In this document: piece after piece, positions 55,857 through 63,870 of the stretch
How the letters are laid out: each line of letters opens with the position of its first letter
Position numbering within the stretch: position 1 is the stretch's first letter
Assembly: GCF_003957255.1 (NCBI RefSeq)
Contig: NZ_QDIE01000002.1
Coordinates: 79,842-143,841 of the forward strand
Direction of reading: 5' to 3'
DNA: 64,000 nucleotides
Origin: Actinotignum sanguinis
GTDB taxonomy: Bacteria > Actinomycetota > Actinomycetes > Actinomycetales > Actinomycetaceae
Position numbers and translations under genes: made by a program
The notes under the pieces: model-generated
Database searches by the model: none
Seen by the model: the letters and a program-made list of their open reading frames with translations, nothing else
What the model was told of the DNA's origin: nothing

Positions 55857-56705
55857 TTACTCAGCGTGCGAACCGACGCGCAGACGCTTGAAACCGGTCA
55901 CCTTACCGCCGGTCTGGGACACGATGGTCTTGACCGGGGTCTTCGGCTCGCGGGCGTAGCCCTGCTCTTCGAGAACGACCTGCTTGTAGAAGCCGTGCAT
56001 GCGGCCTTCCACGATCTTCGGCACGGCCTTTTCCGGCTTGCCTTCAGCGATGGTGGTTTCGGTGGCGATGCGCTTCTCGGTTTCCACCACGTCAGCCGGA
56101 ACATCCTCGATGGAGAGGTACTTCGGATCCAGCGCGGCGATATGCACCGCGATGTCATGCGCAACTTCGGCAGCCTTGGCATCGGTGGCAACCAGCACAC
56201 CCACCTGCGGGGGCAGGTCAGGGTTGGTGCGGTGCATATAAGCTTCCACGTGCTCGCCCTCGAGGACTTCAACGTGGGAAACTTCCATCTTTTCACCGAT
56301 GACGGCGGTCATGGCGGTGATGCGATCCGCAACGGTGCCATCGCCTAGCTTGGCGGCGAGCAGCGCTTCCACGCTATCGGCGCCGGAATCCACGGCAGCC
56401 GTGAGGATCTCATCGGCCATGCCAATGAACTTCTCATTCTTGGCCACGAAATCGGTTTCCGCGTTGATCTCCACGAGAATGCCACGCTGGCCGGCCGCGG
56501 TATCGGACACGTGCGAAGCCACCAGGCCGTTCGCAGCGGTGCGGTCCGAACGCTTAGCGGCGGACTTCATGCCCTTGACGCGCAGGATCTCCTCAGCCTT
56601 GGCGGAATCCCCCTGGGCTTCGTCGAGAGCCTTCTTGGCGTCCATCATGCCGGCGCCGGTCTTGTCACGCAGCGCCTTCACATCGGCGGCTGTGTAATTA
56701 GCCAT
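55857..56705 (-). CDS. tsf: Elongation factor Ts
   Basis: EF-Ts is the nucleotide exchange factor of EF-Tu. The 282-residue protein starts with the UBA-like domain (YTAADVKALRDKTGAGMMDAK, split as ADVKALRDKTGAGMMDAKKA), then has ILVEINAETDFVAKNEKF and the core and coiled-coil regions. GAGGAG precedes the ATG. It is 29 bp after rpsB in the universal rpsB-tsf operon. Confidence 0.98.
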   Translation of the reverse strand: MANYTAADVKALRDKTGAGMMDAKKALDEAQGDSAKAEEILRVKGMKSAAKRSDRTAANGLVASHVSDTAAGQRGILVEINAETDFVAKNEKFIGMADEILTAAVDSGADSVEALLAAKLGDGTVADRITAMTAVIGEKMEVSHVEVLEGEHVEAYMHRTNPDLPPQVGVLVATDAKAAEVAHDIAVHIAALDPKYLSIEDVPADVVETEKRIATETTIAEGKPEKAVPKIVEGRMHGFYKQVVLEEQGYAREPKTPVKTIVSQTGGKVTGFKRLRVGSHAE

Positions 56706-56734
56706 GCTTCACTCCTCACTTGTAGCGCTCAGGC

Positions 56735-57604
56735 TTAGGCCTGGGCGTCAGCTTCTTCGGACTTGTTTTCTTCGGATTCGGTCGCTTCGGCCTCGGCTTC
56801 AGCCGGAGCGGCTGCAGCTTCCGCGGCGGGAGCGGCTTCTTCGGTAGCTTCCCCAGCCGCGAGAACTTCACGCTCCCACTCGGGCATCGCATCTTCGGTA
56901 GCGTTCTTGCCAGCGCCGCGAGCCAGGAGGCCTTCGGCTACCGCATCACCGATGACGCGGGTAAGCAGCCCAACGGCACCGATGGCGTCGTCGTTACCCG
57001 GAATCGGGTAGGCAACTTCATCCGGATCGCAATTGGTGTCCAGGATGGCAACCACCGGAATGTTGAGCTTGTTGGCTTCGGACACCGCGAGGTGTTCCTT
57101 GTTGGTATCCACAACCCACACGGCGGAGGGCAGGCGGTGCATATCGCGCAGGCCGCCGAGGGTCTTCTCCAGCTTGTCCTTTTCACGGGAGAGCATGAGG
57201 AGTTCCTTCTTGGTCAGGCCCGAGCCGGCCACGTCCTCAAAGTCCATCTGCTCGAGTTCCTTGAGGCGCTCAATACGCTTGGCAACGGTCTGGAAGTTGG
57301 TGAGCATGCCGCCCAGCCAACGTTCGTTCACGTAGGGCATCCCGGTGCGTTCGGCCTGTTCCTTCACGGCTTCCTGCGCCTGCTTCTTGGTGCCCACAAA
57401 GAGGATATTTCCGCCGTGCGCCACGGTTTCCTTCACGAAATCGTACGTGCGGTCGATATCGGCGACCGTCTTGCGCAGGTCAATAATGTAAATCGAGTTA
57501 CGATCCGTGAGGATGTAACGCTTCATCTTCGGGTTCCAACGGCGGGTCTGATGCCCGAAGTGCACACCAGCTTCCAGCAGCTGGCTCATGGTGACGACAG
57601 CCAT
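56735..57604 (-). CDS. rpsB: 30S ribosomal protein S2
   Basis: The 289-residue protein has the S2 core: [60 protein letters not shown], and [20 protein letters not shown]. An acidic Ala/Glu-rich C-terminal tail of about 50 residues follows, as in many actinobacteria. The ATG at 57604 has AAAGGA upstream; longer frames are not real. Two small hairpins lie directly upstream in the leader. Confidence 0.98.
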   Translation of the reverse strand: MAVVTMSQLLEAGVHFGHQTRRWNPKMKRYILTDRNSIYIIDLRKTVADIDRTYDFVKETVAHGGNILFVGTKKQAQEAVKEQAERTGMPYVNERWLGGMLTNFQTVAKRIERLKELEQMDFEDVAGSGLTKKELLMLSREKDKLEKTLGGLRDMHRLPSAVWVVDTNKEHLAVSEANKLNIPVVAILDTNCDPDEVAYPIPGNDDAIGAVGLLTRVIGDAVAEGLLARGAGKNATEDAMPEWEREVLAAGEATEEAAPAAEAAAAPAEAEAEATESEENKSEEADAQA

Positions 57605-57621
57605 GCGGCGTCCTTTCTCAG

Positions 57622-57678
57622 GCGCCATTATGACAATGGCGCGGTATCGGTTCTTGCACGACGGCGGAATTGCCGCCG
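57622..57678 (-). promoter_or_regulatory. Tandem hairpins in the rpsB leader
   Basis: GCGCCATT/AATGGCGC (57622-57642, 5-nt loop) ends a few bases before the Shine-Dalgarno sequence. CGGCGG/CCGCCG (57662-57678, 5-nt loop) lies just upstream. Such a leader could serve S2 autoregulation as in other bacteria, but I know of no matching described motif. Confidence 0.45.
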
Positions 57679-58060
57679 CACCCTGGTGCCCACGAACCGC
57701 GGTTCCCAATATGCGCCACCCACCGGGTAGCCCGCATCGGGACCGATCCGCGACCCTCTTATGCGGGCACGCGTATTACGACCGGGGATAACCGGCCGCC
57801 TGTACATATTACCCCACCAAGAAAAACTGCGAACGGCGAGCGGGTGTGATTTTCGCGGGAATCTTGCGGCTAGGCGAATGTGCACCCGAGGCTGAGGCTA
57901 GCGCGCACGCTCCATCTCAACATATGGTTGCGGCTGTGCAGCTTTTCCGCATGACTATAGGATAATCCACATAGTTACTAACACTAGATCCTAGGAGCAA
58001 CCTGCCCTATGCGCGTCCTTGAATTCAATACCTATCGCATCAAGGAAACCTTCTTTATAT

Positions 58061-58088
58061 AAAAATGCGAGAAAGCCGTATTCTCGCA
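58061..58088 (-). terminator. Leftward intrinsic terminator without a matching gene
   Basis: TGCGAGAA and TTCTCGCA form an 8-bp stem with a 7-nt loop. On the minus strand TTTTTATAT follows directly. No leftward gene lies upstream of it, so it either ends a small RNA or stops antisense transcription from the exporter promoter region. Confidence 0.7.
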
Positions 58089-58145
58089 CGCACTTAGCGA
58101 TGATGCGCGCCCGGAGCGTATACCTATTTTCTCAGGCCCCGGGTG

Positions 58146-58161
58146 AGTACACCTGTGTACT
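58146..58161. promoter_or_regulatory. Perfect palindromic operator candidate before the ABC exporter
   Basis: AGTACACCTGTGTACT has 7-bp perfect arms around a 2-bp centre, about 75-90 bp before the ATPase start. The size fits a GntR- or TetR-type dimer. No regulator gene is next to it. Confidence 0.6.
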
Positions 58162-58234
58162 TTCCTAAATGGTGCGTGCGATAAGGGTTCATGCTGCCCT
58201 GAATACGGCAATTGGATTGATAAGGATAAGGATT

Positions 58235-59197
58235 TTGATAGATCCTCATATTCCCGTCCTCGACGTCACCCATGTGCGGCGCGTGTTCGGGAAAGAAAAA
58301 TTTGTTGCAGTTGATGATGTGTCCCTGGTGATCGAAGCGGGCCAGGTGCATGCCTTGCTCGGTCCGAACGGGGCCGGGAAAACCACAACGGTGCGGATGT
58401 GCGCGACTCTGCTGGCTCCCACGTCGGGGCAGGTACGGATCGCGGGGATCGACGCGGTGCGCCATCCTGAAAAGGCGCGCTCGCGCCTGGGCCTGGTGCT
58501 AGGCGGGGACCTCGGGTTTTATCCCCGGGCTACGGCACGCGATAATCTCCTGTATTTTGCTGACCTGCAGGGGGTAGGGAGCGGGCAGCGGCGCGGCGTC
58601 GTCGCTGATGTTCTTGAACGCGTTAAGCTCACTGACTCCGCCGGGGTTAAGGTGGGGCAGTTTTCGCGCGGGATGCGCCAGCGCCTCCACCTGGCGCGCG
58701 CCTTATTGGGTGCGCCGCCGCTGCTCCTTCTTGATGAACCGACCACGGGGCTGGACCCCGACGTCGCGCTCACGGTGCGCGATATTATCCGCGACGTTGC
58801 CAGTAACGGCACTGCGGTGCTCCTCACCTCGCATTCCATACCGGAGGTCGAAGAACTGGCGGATACCATCACCGTCATTGGCGCGGGCAAAATCGCGGTG
58901 CGGGGCACCGTCCGAGATATCGCGGAATATGCCGGGGTGGGCGCAACCACGACGTTCACGCTGGGTGCACGCAAAGCGGATATTTTCGCGGGCCTCGAAG
59001 CGGAATTCCCCGGAGCGGTGATTATTCGCCGTCCGCGCGCGGGCAATTGGGCGGTCACGATCTACTGGGATGTGCGCTCCGGTGCGCAAGCCGAACGCCT
59101 GGTGGCGCTTCTCGGGTACGAGCCGGAGGATCTGGTTACGCGTCCGGCCTCGCTGGAGGAAACGTATCTCGCGCTGGCAGATGGGTTGGCACGGTGA
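58235..59197 (+). CDS. ABC exporter ATP-binding protein
   Basis: The 320-residue protein is a drug/antibiotic-type (DrrA-like) ATPase. Walker A is LLGPNGAGKTTTVRMC, the signature is FSRGMRQRLHLARALLG, Walker B is LLLLDEPTTGLDP, and the switch histidine is in LLTSHSIPEVEEL. A C-terminal extension of about 90 residues is typical of ABC-2 partners. The TTG at 58235 is chosen because AAGGATAAGG precedes it and the family N-terminus begins soon after. The stop overlaps the next start as TGATG, so the cassette is translationally coupled. Confidence 0.92.
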   Translation: MIDPHIPVLDVTHVRRVFGKEKFVAVDDVSLVIEAGQVHALLGPNGAGKTTTVRMCATLLAPTSGQVRIAGIDAVRHPEKARSRLGLVLGGDLGFYPRATARDNLLYFADLQGVGSGQRRGVVADVLERVKLTDSAGVKVGQFSRGMRQRLHLARALLGAPPLLLLDEPTTGLDPDVALTVRDIIRDVASNGTAVLLTSHSIPEVEELADTITVIGAGKIAVRGTVRDIAEYAGVGATTTFTLGARKADIFAGLEAEFPGAVIIRRPRAGNWAVTIYWDVRSGAQAERLVALLGYEPEDLVTRPASLEETYLALADGLAR

Positions 59198-59940
59198 TGC
59201 GGCAACTACGTATGAGCGCTTTTCACGTGCGCCAATTTGTATCCGTTCCCTATTTCATCCAGCTTATGGTGACGGCGACGCTCGCCACCGCACTGGTGCA
59301 ATTCCTCGGTTTCCGAGCTTTCGGAAATATGAGCGCGACGCAAGGGTGGGTGCGTGCCGCGATTATCGGCATGTGGACCACGGCAACCTGCGCGGCTGGA
59401 ATTATTGGTTTTGAGAGGTATAAAGGTACCCTCGTCTACTTGGTGAGCGCGCCGATTGGGGCACTACGGAGCATTGCTGCGGTAGTAGCTTCGGCCGGTT
59501 CCTTCGGACTGGCAGCATTCCCGGTGGCCTGGGTGACGTGGGCCCTGTGCTCCATCTCGGTCACCTTCACCGCACCGTCCTGGGGCTTTGCATGCGGGAT
59601 TCTACTGTTGTGGATGGGGTGCCTGAGCGTTTCATTCGTGATCGCCGCGCTTTTCGTGCTCACCCCGAACGCGATTAGTTACGAAGGTCTGCTCCTGGTT
59701 CCGATGTTTTTAGCTTCCGGAATTCTTTTTACGACGACGGCGCCACCTGCGTGGCTGGCCTATCTTTCCCTCTTCGTACCCCTCTCAATGCCCACCTCCC
59801 TGCTCTTCGGAGAGGATATTACCGGGAGTGACGTAGCTGTCTGGGTGGTCGTATTGGGCGTGTGGCTGACGGTGGCGGGAGTGGCGGGGCGCGCGGCGCT
59901 GCGCCGTGCTACCCGCTCCGGGACCTTGGAGATGATGTGA
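59197..59940 (+). CDS. ABC-2 type permease, first
   Basis: The 247-residue protein has six hydrophobic segments of the ABC-2 exporter type. It begins MRQLRMSAFHVRQFVSVPYF, and GFERYKGTLVYLVSAPIG is the cytoplasmic coupling-helix region. Both ends overlap its neighbours by single bases (TGATG). With the ATPase and the next gene it should form a heterodimeric exporter; the substrate is unknown. Confidence 0.88.
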   Translation: MRQLRMSAFHVRQFVSVPYFIQLMVTATLATALVQFLGFRAFGNMSATQGWVRAAIIGMWTTATCAAGIIGFERYKGTLVYLVSAPIGALRSIAAVVASAGSFGLAAFPVAWVTWALCSISVTFTAPSWGFACGILLLWMGCLSVSFVIAALFVLTPNAISYEGLLLVPMFLASGILFTTTAPPAWLAYLSLFVPLSMPTSLLFGEDITGSDVAVWVVVLGVWLTVAGVAGRAALRRATRSGTLEMM

Positions 59941-60692
59941 TGCTGACGCGCTATCGCTCGATTATTCGGGTCTCCTGGGCTTCCTCGGTGACCTTTGCAA
60001 CGGTGGGGACGGCGGCGACCACTCTCCTGGTTCTTCCGCTCCTCGACGTGCTTTTTGATGTGGTGCTCGGCAATGACGTGGGGACCCCGGATCTGGTGCG
60101 CACCGGCTATGCCGCGGCGCTGGTTGCTTTGGCCACGTCGGTGGCCTCCGGGGTGGTCAGCGCGGTGGCAACCGACCGGGCGCTAGGGATATTCCAGGAG
60201 GTTCACCTGCGCCGGCGTTTCGATGTGGTGTACTGGGTGGCGGTGGCTACCGTCCCATGCGTCCTGGTAGTATCCACCGGTAGTGCGGCCATCGGCGCCG
60301 TCTTCCTCCTCTCCCCGGACAAAGATGCGGCACTCCTGGGACGAGTAGCGCTCTTAGCGGTGGCTGCCTTGGTATGCGGGGTGCTGCTCGGAGTGGCAGC
60401 GGCCGGGATCGGAGTGGATCTTCCTGACCCGTATCTAGGTGCGACGTTACTCGCCACGTTCTTGCCTGTTTTCACCGGAGTTATTGTGCCCCTTGATTAC
60501 TATCCGCCCGTGCTGGCCTCGTTGGCGAATGCTGTGCCCCTCTCAGGAATCATCGCGAGTATCGCGGCGCCGGCCGGCTGGTTGGTAACCCGTGATATTG
60601 CCGTTGCCCTGCTCTGGGCCGGAGTCGGTGTGATCGCGACCCGCCATGCGGTGGCTCGGCTGCGTTCGGGTATGCGAAGGGATGTTGTATGA
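59940..60692 (+). CDS. ABC-2 type permease, second
   Basis: The 250-residue protein has six hydrophobic segments and the same organisation as the previous permease, which it resembles only distantly. A segment TDRALGIFQEVHLRRRFDVV near residue 80 is the likely coupling region. Its start overlaps the stop of the first permease and its stop overlaps the rsgA start (ATGA), so all four genes are translated as a chain. Confidence 0.86.
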   Translation: MLTRYRSIIRVSWASSVTFATVGTAATTLLVLPLLDVLFDVVLGNDVGTPDLVRTGYAAALVALATSVASGVVSAVATDRALGIFQEVHLRRRFDVVYWVAVATVPCVLVVSTGSAAIGAVFLLSPDKDAALLGRVALLAVAALVCGVLLGVAAAGIGVDLPDPYLGATLLATFLPVFTGVIVPLDYYPPVLASLANAVPLSGIIASIAAPAGWLVTRDIAVALLWAGVGVIATRHAVARLRSGMRRDVV

Positions 60693-61783
60693 GTTTTCTG
60701 GGCTTTGATGAACGTTGGGCGGCCTACCTAAAAGTCGCGGAAATGAACCTTGGTGGCGGCACCTGCGTGCACGGCGGGCGGATCGCCGCGGTACATCGCG
60801 GCGCCGTCGAAGTGCTCTTCGTTGATAAAACTGATGTGCTGGGCTCCCCCGCGAATGGTCCCTCGAACGGGGCATTGGTGCGCATTGACCTTGATGTTCC
60901 GGGACACTGCCGGGATAGTGAATCTTGGCCGCCGGTGGTGGGTGACTGGGTGGGCGTGGATGATGCCGGGCATATTCTCGACATTTTGCCGCGCCGTACG
61001 TATCTCACCCGCCCGTCGGTGGGCCGTGCCGCTCTCGAGCAACCTATCTGCGCGAATATTGATGTGGTTCTCATTGTGGAACCCGTGGTGCCAGCAGCTA
61101 GTCGCGGGCGTATCGAACGTTTCGTGGCCCTGGCCCACGCGAGCGGGGCATGCCCCTGGCTGGTGCTCACGAAGGCGGATCTGGCGAACCCGGCAGATCT
61201 CCAGGAGCTGGGTGAGGGATGCGAAGAAGTCCTCGCGCTTGATGCACGCTCCGCTGCGGACGTAGCTCGGCTGGTCGAGCTCCTCTCCGGTACGGTCGTG
61301 GTGGTGGGGCGCTCCGGCGCGGGGAAATCCACCCTCACCAATACTTTGCTCGGAGCTACCCGGGCGGTGGGAGCGGTGCGCGAGGGTGACCATAAGGGTC
61401 GGCACACGACCACCGGACGCCAGTTGGTCTGTGGAGAACACTTCGCGGTCATCGATACTCCCGGGGTGCGCGCTTTGGGAGCCACGATGGACACGGAGGC
61501 CATTGAGGATACCTTCGCGGATATTAGCGTCTTGGCTGCCTCGTGCCATTTCGCGAATTGTAGCCACGGGCGTGAGCCGGGGTGTGCGGTGCGTGAGGCC
61601 TGCGCGCACGGGGCTTTGAACGCGGACCGTTTAAATCGCTATCTACGCATGATGGCGGAGGCAGAGCGGCTACGTTCCCGCAGCGACGCACGAACGGCAC
61701 GGAGCCAGGATCGGCACGCCTCGAAAGAGAATACCCGCGGGCGGCGCGAAACGATGCGTCTCAAGGGTAAAAACCGCGGATAA
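60689..61783 (+). CDS. rsgA: Ribosome small-subunit-dependent GTPase RsgA
   Basis: RsgA is a late 30S assembly checkpoint GTPase with circularly permuted motifs. An OB-fold comes first, then G4 LVLTKADLANPADLQEL, G1 VVVGRSGAGKSTLTNTLLG, G3 VIDTPGVRALG, and a C-terminal zinc knuckle CHFANCSHGREPGCAV (Cys/His ligands intact). Length is 364 residues with a basic tail. AAGGGATG precedes the ATG, which overlaps the permease stop by four bases. Coupling to an exporter operon is unusual. Confidence 0.95.
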   Translation: MSFLGFDERWAAYLKVAEMNLGGGTCVHGGRIAAVHRGAVEVLFVDKTDVLGSPANGPSNGALVRIDLDVPGHCRDSESWPPVVGDWVGVDDAGHILDILPRRTYLTRPSVGRAALEQPICANIDVVLIVEPVVPAASRGRIERFVALAHASGACPWLVLTKADLANPADLQELGEGCEEVLALDARSAADVARLVELLSGTVVVVGRSGAGKSTLTNTLLGATRAVGAVREGDHKGRHTTTGRQLVCGEHFAVIDTPGVRALGATMDTEAIEDTFADISVLAASCHFANCSHGREPGCAVREACAHGALNADRLNRYLRMMAEAERLRSRSDARTARSQDRHASKENTRGRRETMRLKGKNRG

Positions 61784-61951
61784 CAGCGCAAAAACCCAGG
61801 CTAGTTCCAGAATAGAGCTAGAGTCTTCCACAGGTTGCGGAGACGCATGGACTATCCACAGCCGGCGGGTGCCCACTGGAGTGCGAGCCTTCTCCACGGC
61901 ATGCTCAGCCCTATGAAGACTCTCAGGATTTTTGCGACACGATTCCCCGGT

Positions 61952-61999
61952 GCGCGCTGTGGCCCGGGCACGGCTCCTGGTGCCCGGGCCACAGCGCGC
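61952..61999. repeat. 20-bp perfect inverted repeat before the LytM gene
   Basis: GCGCGCTGTGGCCCGGGCAC and its exact complement are separated by 8 nt. The hairpin is very stable, has no T-run, and ends 21 bp before the preferred start of the LytM-domain gene. It may be an attenuator, or the terminator of the exporter-rsgA operon. Confidence 0.85.
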
Positions 62000-62020
62000 T
62001 CCCGCTCCCATGCGGGGCGC

Positions 62021-62653
62021 ATGATCGTGGCACGTTGCCTGGCCGCTGCCGGCGCGGCTCTCACCCTGGTGGCGAGCGTCATTTCAGAATCGGCATCTGG
62101 CCCGGTGGCGCCGTCGTCGGAAAACACCCCCGCGCAGGCCGCGGCCTCGACAACAGAAAGCAAGCCAGAGGCACCGTCGGCGTCCGCACTTATGGTAGAT
62201 GCCCGGAATGCAACGCATACAACGGCCGCACAGCCCCGCAACACCGGCTTCCGCTCCCCTACCGGTAGCAAGCCTGTAGTCACTCGCCCCTTTGACCCAC
62301 CGAAGCACAATTGGTTGCCCGGGCATCGCGGTGTCGATGTGGAGCTTCCAGCGGGCAGCCCTGTTCTTGCTGCCGGCACGGGCACCGTGGTGTATGCCGG
62401 GATGCTTGCGGATCGGCCAGTAATTTCTATCGAACACGCCAATGGTCTGCGCACCACGTACGAACCCGTGGAGCCACAGGTGCAGCGAGGAGAAACCGTG
62501 AGCGCCGGGACGGTTATTGGGACATTGCTGGCCGGGCATGAGGATGGCGGACGCTTCCCCGGGGATGTTTTGCACTGGGGTGCGCGGCGCGGGAAAACCT
62601 ATATTGACCCGCTCTCGCTCCTCTACCGGCGTGAGATCCGCCTTTATCCGTGA
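62021..62653 (+). CDS. Secreted LytM (M23) domain protein, degenerate active site
   Basis: The 210-residue protein starts with a signal peptide-like segment (CLAAAGAALTLVASVIS), then a Ser/Pro/Ala-rich linker and an M23 domain. The first zinc pair is present in GHRGVDV (HxxxD). The second motif is VLHWGARRG, so the first His of HxH is replaced by Val, and the central catalytic His region reads TTYEPVEP. It is therefore probably a non-enzymatic LytM factor. The start at 62021 is favoured by the signal peptide; an ATG at 61913 would place the hairpin inside the gene. Divergence from rpsB is conserved in actinobacteria. Confidence 0.82.
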   Translation: MIVARCLAAAGAALTLVASVISESASGPVAPSSENTPAQAAASTTESKPEAPSASALMVDARNATHTTAAQPRNTGFRSPTGSKPVVTRPFDPPKHNWLPGHRGVDVELPAGSPVLAAGTGTVVYAGMLADRPVISIEHANGLRTTYEPVEPQVQRGETVSAGTVIGTLLAGHEDGGRFPGDVLHWGARRGKTYIDPLSLLYRREIRLYP

Positions 62654-62671
62654 CGCTCCTGCAACGCTTCT

Positions 62672-63607
62672 TTAGGCCCGCGGATGGGCTTGGAGGAATG
62701 CAGCCCGGAGCCTGTCGGCGCTGACGTGGGTGTAGCGCTGCGTGGTTTGCAGGGATGAGTGGCCCAGGATCTCTTGGACGCTGCGCAAATCCGAGCCACC
62801 GTTGAGAAGATGCGTAGCTGCGGAATGGCGTAAATCGTGCGGGGTAATATCGGGTACTCCCGCTCGGCTGGCGGCCCGATGCACAACGTCGCGCAATGAA
62901 CGCGGATTGAGGCGCCTACCTTGAGCCCCTAAAAAGAGAGCCCGGGTCGGTTCTTTCATAAGAGAGGCGCGCGCGGGCAGATATTCCTGCACGGCCCGCA
63001 TAGCCGGCACTCCGTACGGGACCACGCGTTCCTTATTTCCTTTTCCGATAACGCGCACCGTTAAATCAGGGCGAACCTGGTCAATATCCAGGGAACACAC
63101 TTCGCTCACGCGCAAACCTGCCGCATACATGAGCTCAAGGGCCGCCCAGTCCCGGTAGGCGAGAGCATTCCCACTCTCAACCGCATGGCTTTTGGCGTTG
63201 TTGAGCAACTGCTGGGCTTGGTGTTCATTGAGGACATGCGGTAGCTCATTGGTGACCCGGGGTGATTTCAGCCTGGCTGCCGGATCTGAGGCGGTATAGC
63301 CACACCGGTATGCCCAGGAACTAAAAGTACGTATTGCCGCGGATTGTCGTGCCATCGAGGCCAAGGCACTACCGTGTTCGCGCGAATGGGCCAGCCATGC
63401 CCGTAAATCAGCTAAGTCCAAGTGTTCGAGGTCAATATCTTGCTGGGATAAATCTTTATCCGAAGTCTCGTCCCTGGTGGATAGCTCGTGAAGGAAAGCG
63501 AGAAGTGAGACCACTTCATGCACATAAGCGCGAATCGTATGCTCGGAGTATCCGCGGCGCAGCCGCAATTCTCGCTCATAACGGTCCACAATATCTGCTA
63601 CTCGCAT
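62672..63607 (-). CDS. xerC: Tyrosine recombinase XerC
   Basis: XerC resolves chromosome dimers at dif with a partner recombinase and FtsK. The 311-residue protein has an N-terminal SAM-like domain and the catalytic set R (AAGLRVSEV), K (VIGKGNKER), H-x-x-R (PHDLRHSAATHLL), H (ILGHSSLQTT) and Y (QRYTHV). It follows the dprA remnant by 20 bp. It could be leaderless, since TAAACT ends 6 nt before the ATG, or use the close GGAAGT. Confidence 0.95.
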   Translation of the reverse strand: MRVADIVDRYERELRLRRGYSEHTIRAYVHEVVSLLAFLHELSTRDETSDKDLSQQDIDLEHLDLADLRAWLAHSREHGSALASMARQSAAIRTFSSWAYRCGYTASDPAARLKSPRVTNELPHVLNEHQAQQLLNNAKSHAVESGNALAYRDWAALELMYAAGLRVSEVCSLDIDQVRPDLTVRVIGKGNKERVVPYGVPAMRAVQEYLPARASLMKEPTRALFLGAQGRRLNPRSLRDVVHRAASRAGVPDITPHDLRHSAATHLLNGGSDLRSVQEILGHSSLQTTQRYTHVSADRLRAAFLQAHPRA

Positions 63608-63613
63608 ACTTCC

Positions 63614-63619
63614 AGTTTA
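63614..63619 (-). promoter_or_regulatory. Possible leaderless -10 box before xerC
   Basis: TAAACT on the minus strand is followed by GGAAGT and the xerC ATG. If dprA upstream is broken, this promoter would keep xerC expressed. Confidence 0.4.
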
Positions 63620-63627
63620 TGCGAGCC

Positions 63628-63870
63628 TCAGGTCGCCCGTTGCCGGCTTGCCTCCCGAGCCTGGGGCGTTAGGCGCCATTTCCCGCCCCGGCTCTCCGCG
63701 ATTCCGGCTACCTCAAGTTTTCCGAGGGCCGCCATCACCTCAGCAAATCCCATTCCCGCGGTCTGCGCTATTTTATCTAGCGGCTGATAATTGCGAGCCG
63801 GTAGCGCATCACGCACCCGCACCGCGCGCGGATCCCCGGCAAGCGGATCGGTGATGGCGAGCCCGAACCC
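63628..63870 (-). pseudogene. dprA: dprA, 3' remnant only (C-terminal winged-helix domain)
   Basis: The frame ending at 63628 encodes the DprA C-terminal DML1-like domain: DPLAGDPRAVRVRDALPARN, then GMGFAEVMAALGKLEVAGIA and WRLTPQAREA. Upstream of about 63870 homology stops. The frame passes CTAG at 63870-63873 and meets TAA at 63889-63891, and beyond lies the end of a transposase gene. The Rossmann core that binds single-stranded DNA and loads RecA is therefore missing next to this fragment. A GTG at 63822 could start a 64-residue leftover peptide. The position before xerC is the normal dprA locus. Confidence 0.8.

Larger units (their letters stand above)
57679..58234. other. Gene-free region between rpsB and the ABC exporter operon
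   Basis: No reading frame here looks coding. It must hold the leftward rpsB promoter and the rightward exporter promoter. The only structures I see are a leftward terminator at 58061-58088 and a palindrome at 58146-58161, and the stretch 57940-58070 is AT-rich compared with its surroundings. Confidence 0.7.
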
